Shown one piece after another: positions 11,428 to 19,368 of a DNA stretch of 39,922 nt (position 1 is its first letter; every line of letters begins with the position of its first letter). Source of the stretch: Glaesserella sp041817755 (GTDB taxonomy: Bacteria; Pseudomonadota; Gammaproteobacteria; Enterobacterales; Pasteurellaceae); assembly GCF_041817755.1 (NCBI RefSeq), contig NZ_JBGYBX010000059.1:1-39922 (forward strand), in the 5' to 3' direction. The translations under genes and the position numbers were made by a program. The notes under the pieces were generated by a model. It was not told where the DNA came from. It searched no databases and saw only the letters and a list, made by a program, of their open reading frames with translations.

Positions 11428-13182
11428 ATGTTAAAGAAATATATACAAAAGATAATGTACACCATGTTGCTCATGCTGGTGAGTTTGCCGGCATTCGCCA
11501 ACAAAAATACGTTTGGCGTATTATGTTACCATGATGTTGTTGACGAGAGCGTTATCAAAAAAGGACAACAATACTATCCGCAAACAATCTCGGTAGAGAT
11601 GTTGGTGAATCATTTTAACTGGTTGAAACATAATGGTTATACTCCGGTAAGCTGGCAACAAATTTTAGATGCTAAAAACGGGGGGCAACCCTTACCGGAT
11701 AAAGCGGTACTGTTAACCTTTGATGACGGTTACGAAAGCTTCTATACCGTAATCTATCCATTATTGAAAGCGTACAACTACCCTGCCGTCTACGCTATCG
11801 TGACCGATTGGATTAATACTCCGGCAAATAAGAAAATCAGCTACGGTAAATTAAAGTTAGACCGCCGTGCTTTCGTAACTTGGCAGCAACTACGTGAAAT
11901 GCAGAACAGCGGGCTGATTGAAATTGCCTCTCATACGGATAACCTCCACTACGGCATCGCCGCAAATCCGGCTGGAAGTAGCTTGCCTGCGGTACTTGCA
12001 GCGCAATACAAGAATAAAAAATATGAAACACTGCAAGAATACCGTACAAGATTAAAAAATGATTTCCAACGTTCTTACAATATTTTGAAAACCAATTTAG
12101 GTGTTGCCCCAAGAATCATGATTTGGCCTTATGGTCAATTCAACGATGAAGCCGTCGATATTGCAAAGCAAATAGGTTTTGATGCGCATTTCTCGTTAAG
12201 AGAAACGAAGATCAATACACCTCACGATCCGCATGTCGGTCGCTTATTGTTAGATACGGAAACCTCTATCGAAACGGTTGCAAAATATTTGGCACACAAT
12301 CCCGATCAAACGAAAGTTCAACGAACCGTTCGTGTTGAATTGGATACGTTATATGATCCGAATCCGGTTCAGCTACAGAAGAATGTGGATCAATTAGTAG
12401 AACGCATTCACCAATTCGGTATTACAGCCGTGTATTTGCAAGCATTCTCGGATAGCAATCGCGATGGTGTTGCCGATGCATTATATTTCAACAATAAATA
12501 TCTTCCCGTTCGTGCCGATATCTTCAGCCATATCTCTTGGGCATTAAGAACAAGGGCGGAAGTAGAGGTCTATGCTTGGATGCCGGAATTGGTTGCCAAC
12601 GGTAAAAATGCGGTGGCTAATGAGAACATGAAATCTATTTATCAGGATCTTTCGTTTTACAGCAAATTTGACGGACTCTTTTTCCCAAGCAACACCTCGG
12701 GTGATGCCAAAGCATCTATTGAATTGGAAAAACAGTTGAAACAAGTCGTCACCCCTTTTGCACTGGGTGGTAAGCAAAGACTAAAAACCGCAAGAGGCAT
12801 TGATGCGCAATCTCCATACTTTGCTCAAAATTTATCCGAACATATTCAAGCGAATGAGAGTAATAACGTCATTATGGCAAATCCATATTCGGCGAATGTA
12901 CAAAATCTATCGTCCCGTGATGCTAAAAAATGGCTAAATAATATAGTAAAACAAACGCTTGCGATTGCCTCCCCGGATCAAGTGATATTTGAGCTGCAAG
13001 CGGTCGATTTGAAAACACAAAATGCAATTTCCGATGAGGAATTAATTGATTGGATTAAAGATCTGAGAGAGTTGAATATTTATAGTTTTGGATATCAACC
13101 CGATAATGCTATGACGGATACACCATCTTTAACAAAGATCAGACCGTATTTTTCATTAAGTACAGATGTTGGATTAAAGTAG
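11428..13182 (+). CDS. pgaB: PgaB, periplasmic poly-N-acetylglucosamine deacetylase with altered C-terminal domain
   Basis: Removes a fraction of acetyl groups from the polymer before export. Residues ~28-290 form the CE4 deacetylase domain: D99-D100 in LTFDDGYESFY and H169/H174 in ASHTDNLHYG are the expected metal and catalytic residues. Residues ~300-584 correspond to the C-terminal glycan-binding/GH153 domain (VYLQAFSDSN, VYAWMPEL). Two departures are visible. The signal peptide ends AFAN with no lipobox cysteine, so the protein should be soluble periplasmic and not a lipoprotein as in E. coli. The protein is ~90 residues shorter than E. coli PgaB (672), and the conserved FHDD stretch of the hydrolase domain reads FPSN (S421-N422). 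AAGGAAATAATAATG supports the start; the stop overlaps the pgaC ribosome-binding site. Confidence 0.92.
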   Translation: MLKKYIQKIMYTMLLMLVSLPAFANKNTFGVLCYHDVVDESVIKKGQQYYPQTISVEMLVNHFNWLKHNGYTPVSWQQILDAKNGGQPLPDKAVLLTFDDGYESFYTVIYPLLKAYNYPAVYAIVTDWINTPANKKISYGKLKLDRRAFVTWQQLREMQNSGLIEIASHTDNLHYGIAANPAGSSLPAVLAAQYKNKKYETLQEYRTRLKNDFQRSYNILKTNLGVAPRIMIWPYGQFNDEAVDIAKQIGFDAHFSLRETKINTPHDPHVGRLLLDTETSIETVAKYLAHNPDQTKVQRTVRVELDTLYDPNPVQLQKNVDQLVERIHQFGITAVYLQAFSDSNRDGVADALYFNNKYLPVRADIFSHISWALRTRAEVEVYAWMPELVANGKNAVANENMKSIYQDLSFYSKFDGLFFPSNTSGDAKASIELEKQLKQVVTPFALGGKQRLKTARGIDAQSPYFAQNLSEHIQANESNNVIMANPYSANVQNLSSRDAKKWLNNIVKQTLAIASPDQVIFELQAVDLKTQNAISDEELIDWIKDLRELNIYSFGYQPDNAMTDTPSLTKIRPYFSLSTDVGLK

Positions 13183-13191
13183 GACGCTCAT

Positions 13192-14427
13192 ATGACATTA
13201 ATGTGGTTTGACATACTCAATATCACACTGTTCATCTATCCGGCATTGATGGCAATCTATTGGTCTACCGCAGCCAGCGCATATTGCGCCTTTATCGAAG
13301 TGAAATTTAGGGAGCCGTTCTACCATCTGATGAATCCGAATGACGTACCGATGGTCAGTATTATGATTCCTTGTTATAACGAAGCGGATAATTTAGATGA
13401 TGCGATTCCTCATTTATTAAAGCTCAGATACCCAAAATACGAACTGATCTTTATTAATGACGGTAGTAAAGACAATACCGGAGAGATTATTGATTGGTGG
13501 GCAAAAGTAGACAGCCGAATTATTGCACTACATCAAAATAACTCCGGTAAAGCAAGTGCTTTGAATCACGGATTAACCGTTGCCAAAGGCGAATATATCG
13601 CTTGTATAGACGGCGATGCCGTACTGGATTACAACGCAATAGATTACATGGTGCAGTCTTTAGAACTCAATCCTAAATGCGGGGCCGTAACGGGAAATCC
13701 TCGGGTGCGTAACCGCAGTACCATCTTAGGTTGCTTACAAACATCCGAATTCAGCTCAATTATCGGACTGATTAAACGCGCACAAAGTCTGATGGGAACA
13801 ATATTTACCGTGTCCGGTGTCTGTTGCTTGTTTAGAGCCAAAGCCATTAGGGAAGTCAATGGCTGGAGCGTTAACATGATTACCGAAGATATCGATGTCA
13901 GTTGGAAGCTACAAATCGCCGGTTATAACGTTATTTATGAACCGAGAGCGCTGTGTTGGACGCTAATGCCGGAAACCATCAGAGGTTTATTTAAACAACG
14001 TTTACGTTGGGCGCAAGGCGGAGCGGAAACCATTATTAAATATTTCCCTATGATTTGGAGCATTAAAAACCGTCGCTTATGGCCGATGTATATTGAATAT
14101 TTTATTACCGCATTTTGGGCATATGCCTTAATTATTATACTTGGCATTGATATTTTTTTAGAATTAACCACTAATGGGCTAAACCTCCCCGTATTCAGAA
14201 TGCTAATGACAATATTGTTTTTCTGCTTCTTTTGGCAATATTTATTTAGCTTGTATATAGACAGTCGTTACGAAAAAGGTTTATTCCGTTATTCACTGTA
14301 TTGTATTTGGTACCCGTATGTTTATTGGTTACTGAACCTAATTACTCTCGTTATCGGAATCCCGAAAGCGATTTTTAGAAACAAATCCAAATTAGCCGTT
14401 TGGACGAGCCCAGATAGAGGAGTATAA
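13192..14427 (+). CDS. pgaC: PgaC, poly-beta-1,6-N-acetylglucosamine synthase
   Basis: Inner-membrane processive GT2 glycosyltransferase that polymerises UDP-GlcNAc. The 411-residue protein has one or more N-terminal membrane segments (~5-30), a cytosolic catalytic domain with the GT2 motifs MIPCYNEADN, FINDGSKDN, ACIDGDAVL, TEDIDVSW and the processivity motif QRLRW, and C-terminal membrane segments (~300-320, ~335-360, ~370-395). E. coli PgaC is 441 aa. The start follows AGGACGCTCAT and lies 9 nt after the pgaB stop, so the genes are cotranscribed and probably translationally coupled. Confidence 0.96.
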   Translation: MTLMWFDILNITLFIYPALMAIYWSTAASAYCAFIEVKFREPFYHLMNPNDVPMVSIMIPCYNEADNLDDAIPHLLKLRYPKYELIFINDGSKDNTGEIIDWWAKVDSRIIALHQNNSGKASALNHGLTVAKGEYIACIDGDAVLDYNAIDYMVQSLELNPKCGAVTGNPRVRNRSTILGCLQTSEFSSIIGLIKRAQSLMGTIFTVSGVCCLFRAKAIREVNGWSVNMITEDIDVSWKLQIAGYNVIYEPRALCWTLMPETIRGLFKQRLRWAQGGAETIIKYFPMIWSIKNRRLWPMYIEYFITAFWAYALIIILGIDIFLELTTNGLNLPVFRMLMTILFFCFFWQYLFSLYIDSRYEKGLFRYSLYCIWYPYVYWLLNLITLVIGIPKAIFRNKSKLAVWTSPDRGV

Positions 14428-14432
14428 GCAAA

Positions 14433-14705
14433 ATGGCATTACAAGACACTATGATCATCCACAAACCGGCAAGAGAATTGCCGTTGATTTTAACGCTGAA
14501 AAGCCTATTCATCACGATGCTGACTTGGGTTCTATGGGGTTACAGTATAGGAATGATTTATACCTATGCTCAAAAGATCTTCACAACCCCTGTACTCGAG
14601 CAATTTTTCTTTCACCAAGTCGTTGCGTTCATGTTTATCGGTTCAGCAATTTTATTGACCATTACGATTGCTTGGTCGTTTATTGCAAAATCTCGGCGGC
14701 GTTAA
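14433..14705 (+). CDS. pgaD: PgaD-like small inner-membrane partner of PgaC
   Basis: A 90-residue protein with two membrane spans (~28-50 and ~60-83) and a basic tail KSRRR. Position right after pgaC (5-nt gap) and topology match PgaD, which binds PgaC and, in E. coli, helps it respond to cyclic-di-GMP. E. coli PgaD is 137 aa; the soluble C-terminal part is missing here, so the regulatory side of the partnership may differ. Sequence identity is low and the assignment rests mainly on context and topology. Confidence 0.85.
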   Translation: MALQDTMIIHKPARELPLILTLKSLFITMLTWVLWGYSIGMIYTYAQKIFTTPVLEQFFFHQVVAFMFIGSAILLTITIAWSFIAKSRRR

Positions 14706-14740
14706 TTAATAGAGCAAACGCAGCCTACTTCCTTTGATTT

Positions 14741-14775
14741 AAAAGGCTGATTTTAATTGTTCAGCCTTTATTATT
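14741..14775 (+). terminator. Terminator of the pga operon
   Basis: AAAGGCTGA (14742-14750) pairs with TCAGCCTTT (14761-14769) around a 10-nt loop and is followed by an AT-rich run, 36 nt after the pgaD stop. Confidence 0.7.
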
Positions 14776-14813
14776 AAAGGAATATATTGTCTAGCATTAT
14801 TCCCCAAAGCTCT

Positions 14814-14889
14814 GTATAGTAGAAAAGTGGCTTAAAGCCCGTGATATAAGACTTTAAGCCACTTTTTAGTCCCCATTCTTCTACTATAC
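14814..14889. repeat. Nested inverted repeat (two perfect stems)
   Basis: The inner stem is AAAAGTGGCTTAAAG (14823-14837) pairing perfectly with 14852-14866, flanked by A and T runs, a bidirectional terminator. The outer stem is GTATAGTAGAA (14814-14824) pairing perfectly with 14879-14889. The outer pair is not needed for termination and suggests a small mobile palindromic unit. It sits between the convergent pgaD and yedI. Confidence 0.65.
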
Positions 14890-14955
14890 CAGTCAATTAA
14901 ACTTGCAAAATACCGAGCCAATCTGACCGCTTGTTAGCGATTGAATCGCTTGATG

Positions 14956-15816
14956 CTAAGCTTTTTTACTGAACAGTTTTATTGTCGGAAGAATAATCAA
15001 ACAAGCGAGACTACCGATAATCACGCCAACCGCCAAATCAGCAATACTGAGCAATGCACCATTTAATTGTAATCCTTCAATAAAATGATGGATAAACGGC
15101 ACAGTATGGGTGAAAATCCCACCACCGACTAAAAACATCGCAATGGTTCCGATCACGGAAAGCGATTTCATAAACCACGGCATCACAAACAATAACGTTT
15201 TGCCGACCGTTTGATGAAATCCATTTTTCTTTTGTAGCAACCATAAACCGATATCGTCCAGTTTAACAATTAACCCAACCAAACCATACACAAACACCGT
15301 AATACCGATACCAATGGCAGACAGCGATAAAATTTTAGTCAGTGTCGGGGAGTTTTGTAAAACCCCAAGGGCGATAATGATAATTTCCGCAGAAAGAATA
15401 AAATCGGTACGCACCGCACCTTTGATTTTATCTGCTTCCGACACCACTTCTTGCTCTTCATGACTGTCTGCTTTATGTAAAAATTTATGTAGTAATTTTT
15501 CCACCCCTTCAAAACAGAGATATGCTCCACCAATCATCAATAATGGATTAATCAACGCAGGTAAGTAAATCGATAGTAACAATGCAATCGGAATTAAGAT
15601 CACTTTATTAATCAGCGAGCCTTTTGCGACAGCCCATACAATCGGTAATTCCCGTTCCGGTTTGATATCTTTACCGCTCACTTGATTGGCATTTAAAGCC
15701 AAATCATCGCCGATCACACCGGCGGTTTTCTTGGTTGCCGCTTTGGTCATCACAGACACATCATCAAGTACTGAGGCAATATCGTCGAGCAATGTAAATA
15801 GTGAACTAAAAGCCAT
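14956..15816 (-). CDS. yedI: DUF808 family inner-membrane protein
   Basis: A 286-residue protein resembling E. coli YedI from its N terminus (MAFSSLFTLLDDIASVLDD, then TKKTAGVIGDDLALNA, VWAVAKGSLINK and CFEGVEKLL). It has about six hydrophobic segments between residue ~65 and the C terminus. The family function is unknown. The frame extends to 15852, but the start at 15816 has AAGGAGA and matches the family N terminus. A terminator-like hairpin lies in its leader only ~18 nt before the start (see 15834-15862), so expression probably passes through it. It occupies the place downstream of trpD where trpC often lies. Confidence 0.9.
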   Translation of the reverse strand: MAFSSLFTLLDDIASVLDDVSVMTKAATKKTAGVIGDDLALNANQVSGKDIKPERELPIVWAVAKGSLINKVILIPIALLLSIYLPALINPLLMIGGAYLCFEGVEKLLHKFLHKADSHEEQEVVSEADKIKGAVRTDFILSAEIIIIALGVLQNSPTLTKILSLSAIGIGITVFVYGLVGLIVKLDDIGLWLLQKKNGFHQTVGKTLLFVMPWFMKSLSVIGTIAMFLVGGGIFTHTVPFIHHFIEGLQLNGALLSIADLAVGVIIGSLACLIILPTIKLFSKKA

Positions 15817-15833
15817 GTTTCTCCTTATAATTG

Positions 15834-15862
15834 ACACAAGAAAAGCCCACAACAGGCGGGCT
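15834..15862 (-). terminator. trp-attenuator-like terminator between trpD and yedI
   Basis: The minus strand reads AGCCCGC-CTGTT-GTGGGCT followed by TTTTCTTGT: a 7-bp stem with one G-U, then a T-rich run. It resembles the 3' hairpin of the E. coli trp attenuator. It lies ~100 nt after trpD and immediately before the yedI ribosome-binding site. Confidence 0.65.
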
Positions 15863-15941
15863 AAATTAAGGGCGATATATTGAGCGAAATTTTAAACAAT
15901 TTCAATCATTTTCTCTCTTTGCAAAAAATAGGAAGAAAATG

Positions 15942-15950
15942 ACCGCTTGT
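15942..15950 (-). repeat. DNA uptake sequence
   Basis: A single ACAAGCGGT core (minus strand) with the extended T-rich and TTTGCAA-type flank, just beyond the trpD stop. Confidence 0.75.
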
Positions 15951-15960
15951 AATGATATTT

Positions 15961-16965
15961 TTAGCGGAATTGCGCTAATTGTTGCAGGGTGTCAAAGGCT
16001 TTTCCTGTGGCTAAATGAGCTTTTACTTTTTCAACATTGACTTTCAAATCCCGTTCACCGAACAAACGCATTAACATGGCGACATTCACAGCAACCGCAT
16101 CAATATGAGCGGCTTCCCCCTTGCCTTGCAATAATGCCGTGATTTTTTCGGCATTTTCAGCAGGTTCTCCGCCTTTTAACGCTTCGAGAGAATGGCGTTG
16201 AATACCAAAATCTTCAGGGGTTAATGTGAAGTAACGGATTTCTCCGTTTTCTACTTCGGCAACCTGTGTTTCACCGTGAATCGCCACTTCGTCCAAACCC
16301 GAACCGTGTACCACAATCGTATGCTGATGATTTAAGCTATTGACTGTTTCGGCGTAGGTTTTCAGTAATTCAGGGGCATAAACGCCGAGTAATTGATGTT
16401 TCGGACGGGCAGGATTCACCAACGGACCTAAAATATTAAAAAGCGTGCGAGTTTTTAATGCTTGGCGAACGGGAATGGCATATTTAAAGCCTTGATGATA
16501 TTGCGGAGCAAATAAAAAGCAGAGATTGATCTCATCCAGTGCTTGGCGAGCGGTATCGGCAGAAATCCCCACATTAATTCCTAATGCCGTTAATAGATCA
16601 CTTGCCCCTGTTTTGCTCGACACGCTACGGCTACCGTGTTTAGCAATTTTCAGCCCCATACTTGCCGCAACAATGGCACTTGCCGTTGAAATATTAATCG
16701 TATTCGCTCCATCGCCACCGGTGCCGACAATATCCGCAAAAGGATAGTTTGGTCTTGCAAAAGGTTGTGCATTTTCAAGGGTAGCCGTGACGGCTCCTGC
16801 GATTTCTTCAATGGTTTCACCACGCAATTTTAGAGCGATAAGCATACCTGCTAACTGTTCGTTAGACAGTCGCCCCTGCATTAATTGTTGGAATAAACAA
16901 TGGGATTCTGCTTGGGATAAGGTTTGGCGACTAAAGAGTTTTTCTAATAGTGATTCGTGTTGCAT
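15961..16965 (-). CDS. trpD: Anthranilate phosphoribosyltransferase
   Basis: Joins anthranilate to phosphoribosyl pyrophosphate, second step of tryptophan synthesis. The 334-residue protein has the family's glycine-rich PRPP site VGTGGDGANTIN (~residues 79-90) and KHGSRSVSSKTGASD. It is a stand-alone TrpD, not fused to TrpG as in E. coli. AAGGATTTCCT precedes the ATG. It is the third gene of trpEGD; the 99-bp gap from trpG holds an uptake sequence and a palindrome. trpC/trpF and trpBA are not in the window. Confidence 0.96.
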   Translation of the reverse strand: MQHESLLEKLFSRQTLSQAESHCLFQQLMQGRLSNEQLAGMLIALKLRGETIEEIAGAVTATLENAQPFARPNYPFADIVGTGGDGANTINISTASAIVAASMGLKIAKHGSRSVSSKTGASDLLTALGINVGISADTARQALDEINLCFLFAPQYHQGFKYAIPVRQALKTRTLFNILGPLVNPARPKHQLLGVYAPELLKTYAETVNSLNHQHTIVVHGSGLDEVAIHGETQVAEVENGEIRYFTLTPEDFGIQRHSLEALKGGEPAENAEKITALLQGKGEAAHIDAVAVNVAMLMRLFGERDLKVNVEKVKAHLATGKAFDTLQQLAQFR

Positions 16966-17017
16966 AGGAAATCCTTTTGTTTACATAAGACAATTTGCAA
17001 ATTTTTCATTAAAACTG

Positions 17018-17026
17018 ACCGCTTGT
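17018..17026 (-). repeat. DNA uptake sequence
   Basis: ACAAGCGGT core on the minus strand followed by the AT-rich TTTGCAAATTG-type extension, in the trpG-trpD gap. Confidence 0.75.
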
Positions 17027-17029
17027 TCA

Positions 17030-17052
17030 GGCACGAGCGTGACGCTCGCGCC
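17030..17052. repeat. Short palindrome, trpG-trpD spacer
   Basis: GGCACGAGCGT and ACGCTCGCGCC around a single G, one mismatched pair. Likely a member of the dispersed GC-rich palindrome group found at 19998, 21113, 39716 and 39765. Confidence 0.6.
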
Positions 17053-17064
17053 AGCGTTTATAAC

Positions 17065-17643
17065 TTAATTCAATAACCACTCAACCGACTGTTTCAGTAA
17101 TTTTGTCCCTTCTACCGTCAAGATCGATTCAGGATGAAATTGAAAACCACAAATGGGTAAATGTTTATGACGAATCGCCATCACAATGTCGCCGAAACGG
17201 GCATTCACTTCTAATTCATCGGGCAAATTGTCGCCCATTAACGAATGGTAACGTGCCACAGGCATCGGATTATTGAGTCCTGCAAACATCGCTTGGTTAT
17301 CGTGTTCGATTTTTGATACTTTACCGTGAAGGACTTGCCCCGTATGGACGGCATCACCGCCTAAAGCTTCAATAATCGCTTGGTGTCCTAAACAGATCCC
17401 GATCATCGGCACTTTGCCTTTCAGCTCTCGAATAATTGCTAATAAATTGCCTGCTTCTTGCGGATTACCTGGTCCGGGAGATAACGCCACAATACAATCT
17501 TCAGTGGTTAACGCCTTCTCTAAAAAGGCTTGCAACGGGTAGTCATTGCGAAAAATTGTCACCGAATGCCCAAGCTGACGGAATTGATCGACCAAGTTGT
17601 AGGTAAAGGAATCGAAATTATCAACGAAAAGAATATTTGCCAT
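17065..17643 (-). CDS. trpG: Anthranilate synthase glutamine amidotransferase component
   Basis: Supplies ammonia from glutamine to TrpE. A 192-residue class I amidotransferase with catalytic triad C84 (GICLGHQA), H170 and E172 (FQFHPES) and the oxyanion segment SPGPGNP. It is a separate gene as in many Pasteurellaceae. GGAGATC lies before the ATG, and only 9 nt separate it from the trpE stop, fitting the one-to-one TrpE-TrpG complex. Confidence 0.97.
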   Translation of the reverse strand: MANILFVDNFDSFTYNLVDQFRQLGHSVTIFRNDYPLQAFLEKALTTEDCIVALSPGPGNPQEAGNLLAIIRELKGKVPMIGICLGHQAIIEALGGDAVHTGQVLHGKVSKIEHDNQAMFAGLNNPMPVARYHSLMGDNLPDELEVNARFGDIVMAIRHKHLPICGFQFHPESILTVEGTKLLKQSVEWLLN

Positions 17644-17652
17644 TTTGATCTC

Positions 17653-19200
17653 CTACTGATTCACTTGAGCAATCGCTTTTAACACCGCTCTGGCTTTATG
17701 GCGGGTTTCATCGGCTTCTAATTGCGGATCGGAATCCAGCACTTCACCGCAGCCTGCTTGCACATAAGCCGTGCCGTTTTGCACAAAGGCGGAACGAATC
17801 ACAATACAACTGTCCAAATTGCCGTCAGACGTTAAATAGCCGACCGCCCCACCATAACTATGGCGTTTTTGCTGTTCAAACTGGTAAATCAGTTGCATTG
17901 CTTTGATTTTCGGTGCGCCCGTCAGCGTTCCCATATTCATACAGGCTTGGTAAGCGTGCAGGGCATCAAGATCGGGGCGAAGTGTACCGATCACACGTGA
18001 AACTAAGTGCATAATGTGCGAATAGCGGTCGATCTGCATCAAATCAGCAACACGGCGAGAACCTGAAACCGACACCCGAGCTACATCATTTCGAGCTAAA
18101 TCCACCAACATCAAATGTTCGGCTAACTCTTTTTGATCCAAACGCAGTTCAAGCTCAAGGCGGGAATCCAGCTCTAAATCAATGTTACCTTGCTCATCAA
18201 ATCCACGTGGACGTGAACCGGCAATCGGGTAAATTTCTAATTGGCGATTTTGTTGTGAATATTTCAACGCACTTTCAGGGGAGGCACCAAACAGCGTAAA
18301 ATTTTCCCCTTGCATAAAGAACATATACGGACTTGGGTTATTCACTTTCAGTTGGCGATAGCTCGCAAGGGTATTCGGGCAAGGCAAGCTGAAACGGCGA
18401 GAGGGGACGATTTGGAACACATCGCCGATATGAATATGATGTTTAAGCCGGCGGACAATATCTTTAAACGGCTCATCTTCTAAATTTACTTGAACATCGG
18501 TCGAAGCAGATTTCACGTCAAGATCGAGATCTTTCCCTACATTATTTGTTAATTTATCGGCAAATCTTACCGCTTGTTCAGTAAGATTTTGCTGTTCTTT
18601 TGGATCAAAACAGAAGGTATGCAAGGTAGCTTGTTGCTGTTGGTGGTCGATAAAAATCAACTGTTCTGCAAGATAAAAACTGTAATCAGGGCAAGACAAT
18701 CCATCATCTTTTAGCTCAATATTTTCCATTGGGATAAACTGAGCCACTAAATCATAGCTAAACAAACCGCCTAAATAGATGGGGGAAACTGCATCGGCAA
18801 AGAGCTGGCTGACGGTACGCAATCCGTCAAAAATGGTGGTGGTTTTCAGTTTGCTGTCTTCGTCTAACGCTTCGTTGAGCACAGGGAAATCTGCTTGCAG
18901 GCGGTCAGATTCCGCAAAAAATTTGCAAATTGGGGCTGGGTTTAGCTGATTTAACGCCTGTTCGATTAAGGGTAAAACTGCTTTGCCATTTGCGGTGAGA
19001 GCCTGAAAATTGACCTGTTGCCCTTCGCAAAAAATATGTAACGCAGACTGTGCAAAGAGCAGGCTTTTTAGGCTGTTTTTACTTTGAATTTCTGCCGAGT
19101 CTAATAAAAGTGTATGGGGTTGATTGCCACATAAATAGTGAAAAATCGCCGTAGTATCGGCGTAATAAGGAAGTTCCCTTTGTTGAATCTGCACGCTCAT
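17653..19200 (-). CDS. trpE: Anthranilate synthase component I
   Basis: Makes anthranilate from chorismate and ammonia. The 515-residue protein has the tryptophan feedback-binding signature LLDSAEIQSKNS near residue 35 and the chorismate-binding core with YPIAGSRPRG, DLARNDVARVS, HLVSRV and GALTGAPK-like GTLTGAPKIKAM. The start is fixed by AAGGAAAGCAAAATG. First gene of trpEGD. An uptake sequence is embedded in frame (18569-18577), encoding EQAV. The promoter carries a TrpR operator immediately upstream. Confidence 0.97.
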   Translation of the reverse strand: MSVQIQQRELPYYADTTAIFHYLCGNQPHTLLLDSAEIQSKNSLKSLLFAQSALHIFCEGQQVNFQALTANGKAVLPLIEQALNQLNPAPICKFFAESDRLQADFPVLNEALDEDSKLKTTTIFDGLRTVSQLFADAVSPIYLGGLFSYDLVAQFIPMENIELKDDGLSCPDYSFYLAEQLIFIDHQQQQATLHTFCFDPKEQQNLTEQAVRFADKLTNNVGKDLDLDVKSASTDVQVNLEDEPFKDIVRRLKHHIHIGDVFQIVPSRRFSLPCPNTLASYRQLKVNNPSPYMFFMQGENFTLFGASPESALKYSQQNRQLEIYPIAGSRPRGFDEQGNIDLELDSRLELELRLDQKELAEHLMLVDLARNDVARVSVSGSRRVADLMQIDRYSHIMHLVSRVIGTLRPDLDALHAYQACMNMGTLTGAPKIKAMQLIYQFEQQKRHSYGGAVGYLTSDGNLDSCIVIRSAFVQNGTAYVQAGCGEVLDSDPQLEADETRHKARAVLKAIAQVNQ

Positions 19201-19224
19201 TTTGCTTTCCTTGAAAATTATTTT

Positions 19225-19258
19225 GTACTATTAAACTAGTGCATTATTAGAAAGTCAA
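19225..19258 (-). promoter_or_regulatory. trp promoter with TrpR operator
   Basis: On the minus strand TTGACT (19253-19258) and TTTAAT (19230-19235) are separated by 17 bp, a good sigma-70 promoter. Over the -10 lies an operator at 19225-19242, GCACTAGTTTAATAGTAC, matching 15 of 18 positions of the TrpR consensus palindrome GTACTAGTTAACTAGTAC. The whole layout mirrors the E. coli trp promoter. Transcription should start ~20 nt before trpE. Confidence 0.85.
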
Positions 19259-19368
19259 GGCAATTTTACTGAGATCAATAAGTTAAAAACAAATTTCAAT
19301 AAACACATACCGCTGATTAACTAAAAAGCGTATAATCTCGCCATTTTCGCGACCCGCTAAGGAAAATC

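Noticed and set aside
8974..14705. The pga operon as a new polysaccharide system
   Set aside because: All four genes match the known pgaABCD order and motifs; only details of PgaB and PgaD are unusual.
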